Of a DNA stretch of 31,485 nucleotides, positions 29,099-31,485 are shown piece by piece. A program made the translations under genes and the position numbers. The notes below the pieces were generated by a model. The model did not search any database and was not told the origin of the DNA. It saw nothing but the letters and a program-made list of their open reading frames with translations. Every line of letters starts with the position of its first letter. Within the stretch, counting starts at the first letter, position 1. Source of the DNA: Zygnema cylindricum (taxonomy: Eukaryota; Streptophyta; Zygnematophyceae; Zygnematales; Zygnemataceae); assembly GCA_037447655.1 (NCBI GenBank), contig JBBHKE010000771.1, positions 1 through 31,485 on the forward strand, written 5' to 3'.

Positions 29099-29878
29099 AG
29101 TACATAGTAATACTAAAAACTCTTACTGTATACTGTATAATACCATACTATATGCTGTATAAAGTATGTCATGTCACGTATCTGAATCTGCTCCCTAAAA
29201 GTAGATAACATCGGCCCGGATTGCCGCGTTTACGTGCCATAAAATCGTACTCCCATAAAACACCAAAAGTACATTTCTCTTTACTCCAGTCAAATTGTTA
29301 GCACTAAAGTCTAAACTCTAAAGTACAAAACAATTTTTGACTTTCTGCAGCAAATTGGTACCGTACAGCCTTTAATATTCTTCAATAGTCAAAGTCAACC
29401 TTGTACGGCACTAAATATTGCCTTTTATCTTTTAGCTCTTAATGTGACCGACGTGTGGCAGTGTCTGCCAGCTGTCGATAGTAGACGTATCGGCACCGAT
29501 ACGCATTAGCTGGACGCCTTTCTGCAGCAAAGATTCCCTGTCCGACAGTTACTTAAGCACATAGAGACACACCCTTATTCCCTCCAATTATTCATCCGGC
29601 AACAAAACAAAACGCTCAAAACACATTTGCCGGCCGTCAGGTCATGGCATGGCCGTCAGCTTGTCAGTTTGTGGCATGACTGTCAGATTGTCACATTATC
29701 TGAGTGGACTATTCGGACATCTGGTAATAATTGACCTAAAAAGTTTAGGACACGTGGTGGCTTGAATATTCTTGTCTGAGGTAGATCGCAAAATTTATCA
29801 GAGACTCGCAAGGCCGTCTTATTGGTCGTACGGTCGTACCTGATTGGACCGTTACTGGCCGTCGACAATCGAACACAG
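29099..29878. other. No gene seen; one short tandem repeat
   Basis: It contains an AT-rich run near 29120-29170 and a 27-bp period repeat at 29645-29693 (TGGCATGGCCGTCAGCTTG and TGGCATGACTGTCAGATTG). A 66-codon open frame near 29683-29883 has no recognisable domain. Confidence 0.5.
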
Positions 29879-30101
29879 TTCACCGTGTATCGCTATTAGT
29901 GGTAATTCTCTTTTAGGGCGGAACTTCCATTATACGTTTCAATGATTGTACGGATACGTTTACTAAAGGGCGTGCCTTCCATTGGGTCGCGTCATTAAAC
30001 CACTTTTTATTTGCGTGGCTCATTCTGGTTGGTAACACGTAGGTTAATATTCGATGCTTAAAATCTTGAAAGTATCTTCGAATGCAAAGTCTGAACGCAA
30101 T

Positions 30102-30286
30102 ATCTGTACGACCGAAGGTAGTATCTGTATGACCGGAGGTAATATTGTACTACCGGAGGTAATATCTGTACGACCAGAGGTAATATTGTACGACCGGAGG
30201 TAATATTGTACGACCGGAGGTAATATTGTACGACCGGAGGTAATATCTGTACGACCAGAGGTAATATCTGTACCAGCGAAGGTAAT
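30102..30286 (+). repeat. Minisatellite, nine units of 20-21 bp
   Basis: Unit GTACGACCGGAGGTAATATT, with a CT insertion in some units giving 21 bp. Three central units are identical. Outer units carry substitutions such as CCGAAGG, CTACC or CCAGCGAAGG, the usual pattern of a repeat that spread from its centre. It lies inside the Harbinger-like MITE. Confidence 0.9.
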
Positions 30287-30474
30287 TAATGACCTGTACA
30301 GAGGGCATTATTGATGGTTGGGAGTGTGACAGGATGATTTCGGCGTATTCGCAGCCACCCTGGCGTAACGCACATGGCCCATGCGACGTGTACGCACATA
30401 ATTGCGCGCTTATCGAGGATTTTATGTTCCTTTTCCACGCGGCCCATTTTTACTTGTTCAGTCTGTGCAAATTT

Positions 30475-30517
30475 TCCTCCCTGTGCACGGTCGCCACATG
30501 TCCTCCCTGTGCACGGT
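30475..30517 (+). repeat. 17-bp direct repeat
   Basis: TCCTCCCTGTGCACGGT occurs at 30475-30491 and again at 30501-30517, 9 bp apart, inside the same Harbinger-like MITE. Confidence 0.8.
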
Positions 30518-30873
30518 GGTCTCACACAGACTCTAGGGTTAGCGACGTGGTGTCTCGGATAGAAAGTATAATGGCATCCGACGGTCAAATTTTACGCGAT
30601 CATTCTTGGAGATTTTCCGTAAAGATGTTTTACTTGGAAAAGATAAAAAACTCGTACGGACCTGTACAAAACAGTACGGACATCAGTAAACGACGTCACT
30701 TTTTTTCGATAATGGAAGGCCACCCTTAGTCGCTTAAAACATTTTTTCTCCGTAGGTTGCGATTGAAATGTAAGATTATAAGCTTTCAATTGGCTGTCTC
30801 CATTTGAAAATCGCAGAAAATATGTTTTTGATTGGCGAATAAAATATTAACTCTTATAGCGATACACGGTGTA

Positions 30874-31223
30874 GCGCGTATCGGCATGACAGCTGGCGTC
30901 TTCAGAAAATAGGAAAGATCGCTCACCTGCGCCTCCGAATAACTGTTTTTAGTCTTCTTCAGCGTTTGACTTCTTCAGTACTTTTTGGAAAATTTACGAT
31001 CGAATATTTTGTCGCGTAGCACCAGCTGCGTCAGCACGCAGGTCCGTACAGTTTCCGCCTTACAAGCTTCCCCTCTCTATTTGTAAAAAAAAGTAAATTT
31101 TCAAGGAGAGTCACGGTCAGAAAAAAACAAAAACTCCTATTGTCATGTTAATGCGCCCTAATGGAGCACTACAAGACAAGATACGACGTGTACGGATTTT
31201 TTCCACTTTTCTAATTTCCGTTG
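30874..31223. other. No gene seen; upstream of a putative promoter
   Basis: No TIR pair, tandem repeat or long open frame recognised. Its interest is its position in front of the promoter-like block at 31224. Confidence 0.45.
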
Positions 31224-31272
31224 TGACGTCACCCACCAATATTCGTTGGGATATTTTACCAGTGTTATAAAG
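31224..31272 (+). promoter_or_regulatory. Putative core promoter: CRE-like site, CCAAT box, TATA box
   Basis: The perfect palindrome TGACGTCA (31224-31231), the consensus site of many bZIP proteins, is followed by CCAAT (31236-31240) and TATAAAG (31266-31272). A CT-rich stretch begins about 25 bp after the TATA box, where transcription would start. The order and spacing fit an RNA polymerase II promoter reading to the right, out of the window. No coding sequence is seen before the window ends. Confidence 0.5.
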
Positions 31273-31295
31273 CCCCAAATCTTGGCTGTTACTTC

Positions 31296-31450
31296 GTTCT
31301 TTCTCTCCTTCCCTCCCCTCTCATTCCCTCGCTTCTCCCCCCCTCTCTCTCTCTCTTTCCCTCTCTCTTTCCCTCTCTCTTTCTTTCCTTCTCTCTCTCT
31401 CGATCCCCCTCTCTCTCGATCCCCCTCTCTCTCTCTCGCTCCCCCTCCCT
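31296..31450 (+). repeat. CT-rich low-complexity tract
   Basis: Long CT runs with TTTCCC interruptions, and a repeated CTCTCTCTCGATCCCCCT unit near 31390-31435. It could be the 5' leader of the gene suggested by the promoter block, or simply a microsatellite. Confidence 0.8.
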
Positions 31451-31485
31451 CTTTTACCTCCCCTTCGGTCCACAGAGAAACTACC

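Larger units (their letters stand above)
29916..30725 (+). mobile_element. PIF/Harbinger-like MITE, copy 4 (810 bp), nested
   Basis: It starts GGGCGGAACTTCCATTATAC and ends CGATAATGGAAGGCCACCC, flanked by TTA (29913-29915 and 30726-30728). As in copies 1 and 2, the left end has a second motif, GGGCGTGCCTTCCATTGG at 29968, preceded by GTTTACT. The right end has a single motif preceded by AGTAAAC. The interior differs from copies 1 and 2 and includes a minisatellite and a duplicated CCTCCCTGTGCACGGT. A 146-codon open frame (30289-30729) has no known domain. Confidence 0.75.
29879..30873. mobile_element. Tc1/mariner-type MITE, hairpin subfamily, interrupted
   Basis: The left end is CACCGTGTATCGCTATTAGT, preceded by TT instead of TA. 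The right end is TATAGCGATACACGGTG then TA. Sequence after the insertion (TTAAAACATTTTTTCTCCGTA, read in two parts) corresponds to the sibling at 7894-8116. Without the 810-bp Harbinger-like insertion and its 3-bp duplication the element is 182 bp, so some interior is also deleted. Confidence 0.7.

Noticed and set aside
30102-30286. Regular repeat array that could be mistaken for CRISPR
   Set aside because: Units are head-to-tail without unique spacers, and the context is a eukaryotic MITE.
29968-30725. GGGCGTGCCTTCCATTGG at 29968 as the left end of copy 4
   Set aside because: With this start the flanks do not form a TSD. Starting at 29916 gives a TTA duplication, and 29968 then matches the inner motif of the sister elements.
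30289-30729. 146-codon + strand open frame
   Set aside because: It lies inside the Harbinger-like MITE, runs through a direct repeat into the TIR, and has no domain.

Overview
This is a stretch of eukaryotic nuclear DNA made almost entirely of transposable elements. I see no intact host gene. The only recognisable proteins are the broken polyproteins of a Ty1/copia and a Ty3/gypsy (chromovirus-type) retrotransposon. The rest is a dense, nested set of DNA transposons without transposase genes, recognised by terminal inverted repeats (TIRs) and target-site duplications (TSDs). The species cannot be named from the sequence. AT-rich DNA with abundant CpG and GTAC, a chromodomain gypsy, copia, and MULE, hAT, PIF/Harbinger and Tc1/mariner-type elements would fit a large plant or algal genome, but that is inference.

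Layout. 1-1630: two copies of a long-TIR, MULE-like foldback element; the complete one (342-1621) has a perfect 9-bp TSD and carries a 478-bp TA-flanked MITE. 2184-2499: a 60-bp tandem duplication with a second MITE in only one copy. 2767-5318: a 2.55-kb hAT-type element. 5715-8886: four more MITEs of one TA-flanked family, two of them interrupted by hAT-type elements with perfect 8-bp TSDs. 9111-11684: two PIF/Harbinger-like elements. 12707-13360: a copia LTR in + orientation, ending at a 10-N assembly gap. 13970-15484: a third MULE copy carrying another Harbinger-like MITE. 15485-20320: copia on the - strand, with its 3' LTR. 20338-26290: gypsy on the + strand, with its 3' LTR. Both retroelements have lost their 5' LTRs and meet gag-to-gag within about 25 bp. 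26294-27030: a second copy of the 2.55-kb hAT family. 27183-27877: a Tourist-like element. 28.6-29.1 kb: low-complexity and G-quadruplex-prone DNA. 29879-30873: a MITE containing a Harbinger-like element that contains a minisatellite. 31224-31485: CRE-like site, CCAAT box and TATA box followed by a CT-rich tract, possibly the promoter of a gene beyond the window.

How the pieces relate. The nested insertions date each other, and several pre-insertion sites can be read from paralogous copies inside the window. Removing the nested insertions brings two disrupted MITEs back to 221 and 222 bp, matching an undisrupted sibling of 223 bp. Three of these insertions, from two superfamilies, lie within the same 20-odd bp of the MITE TIR. 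The Harbinger-like family has a shared asymmetric end structure, two copies of the TTCCATYA motif at one end and one at the other, which looks like a transposase-binding layout.
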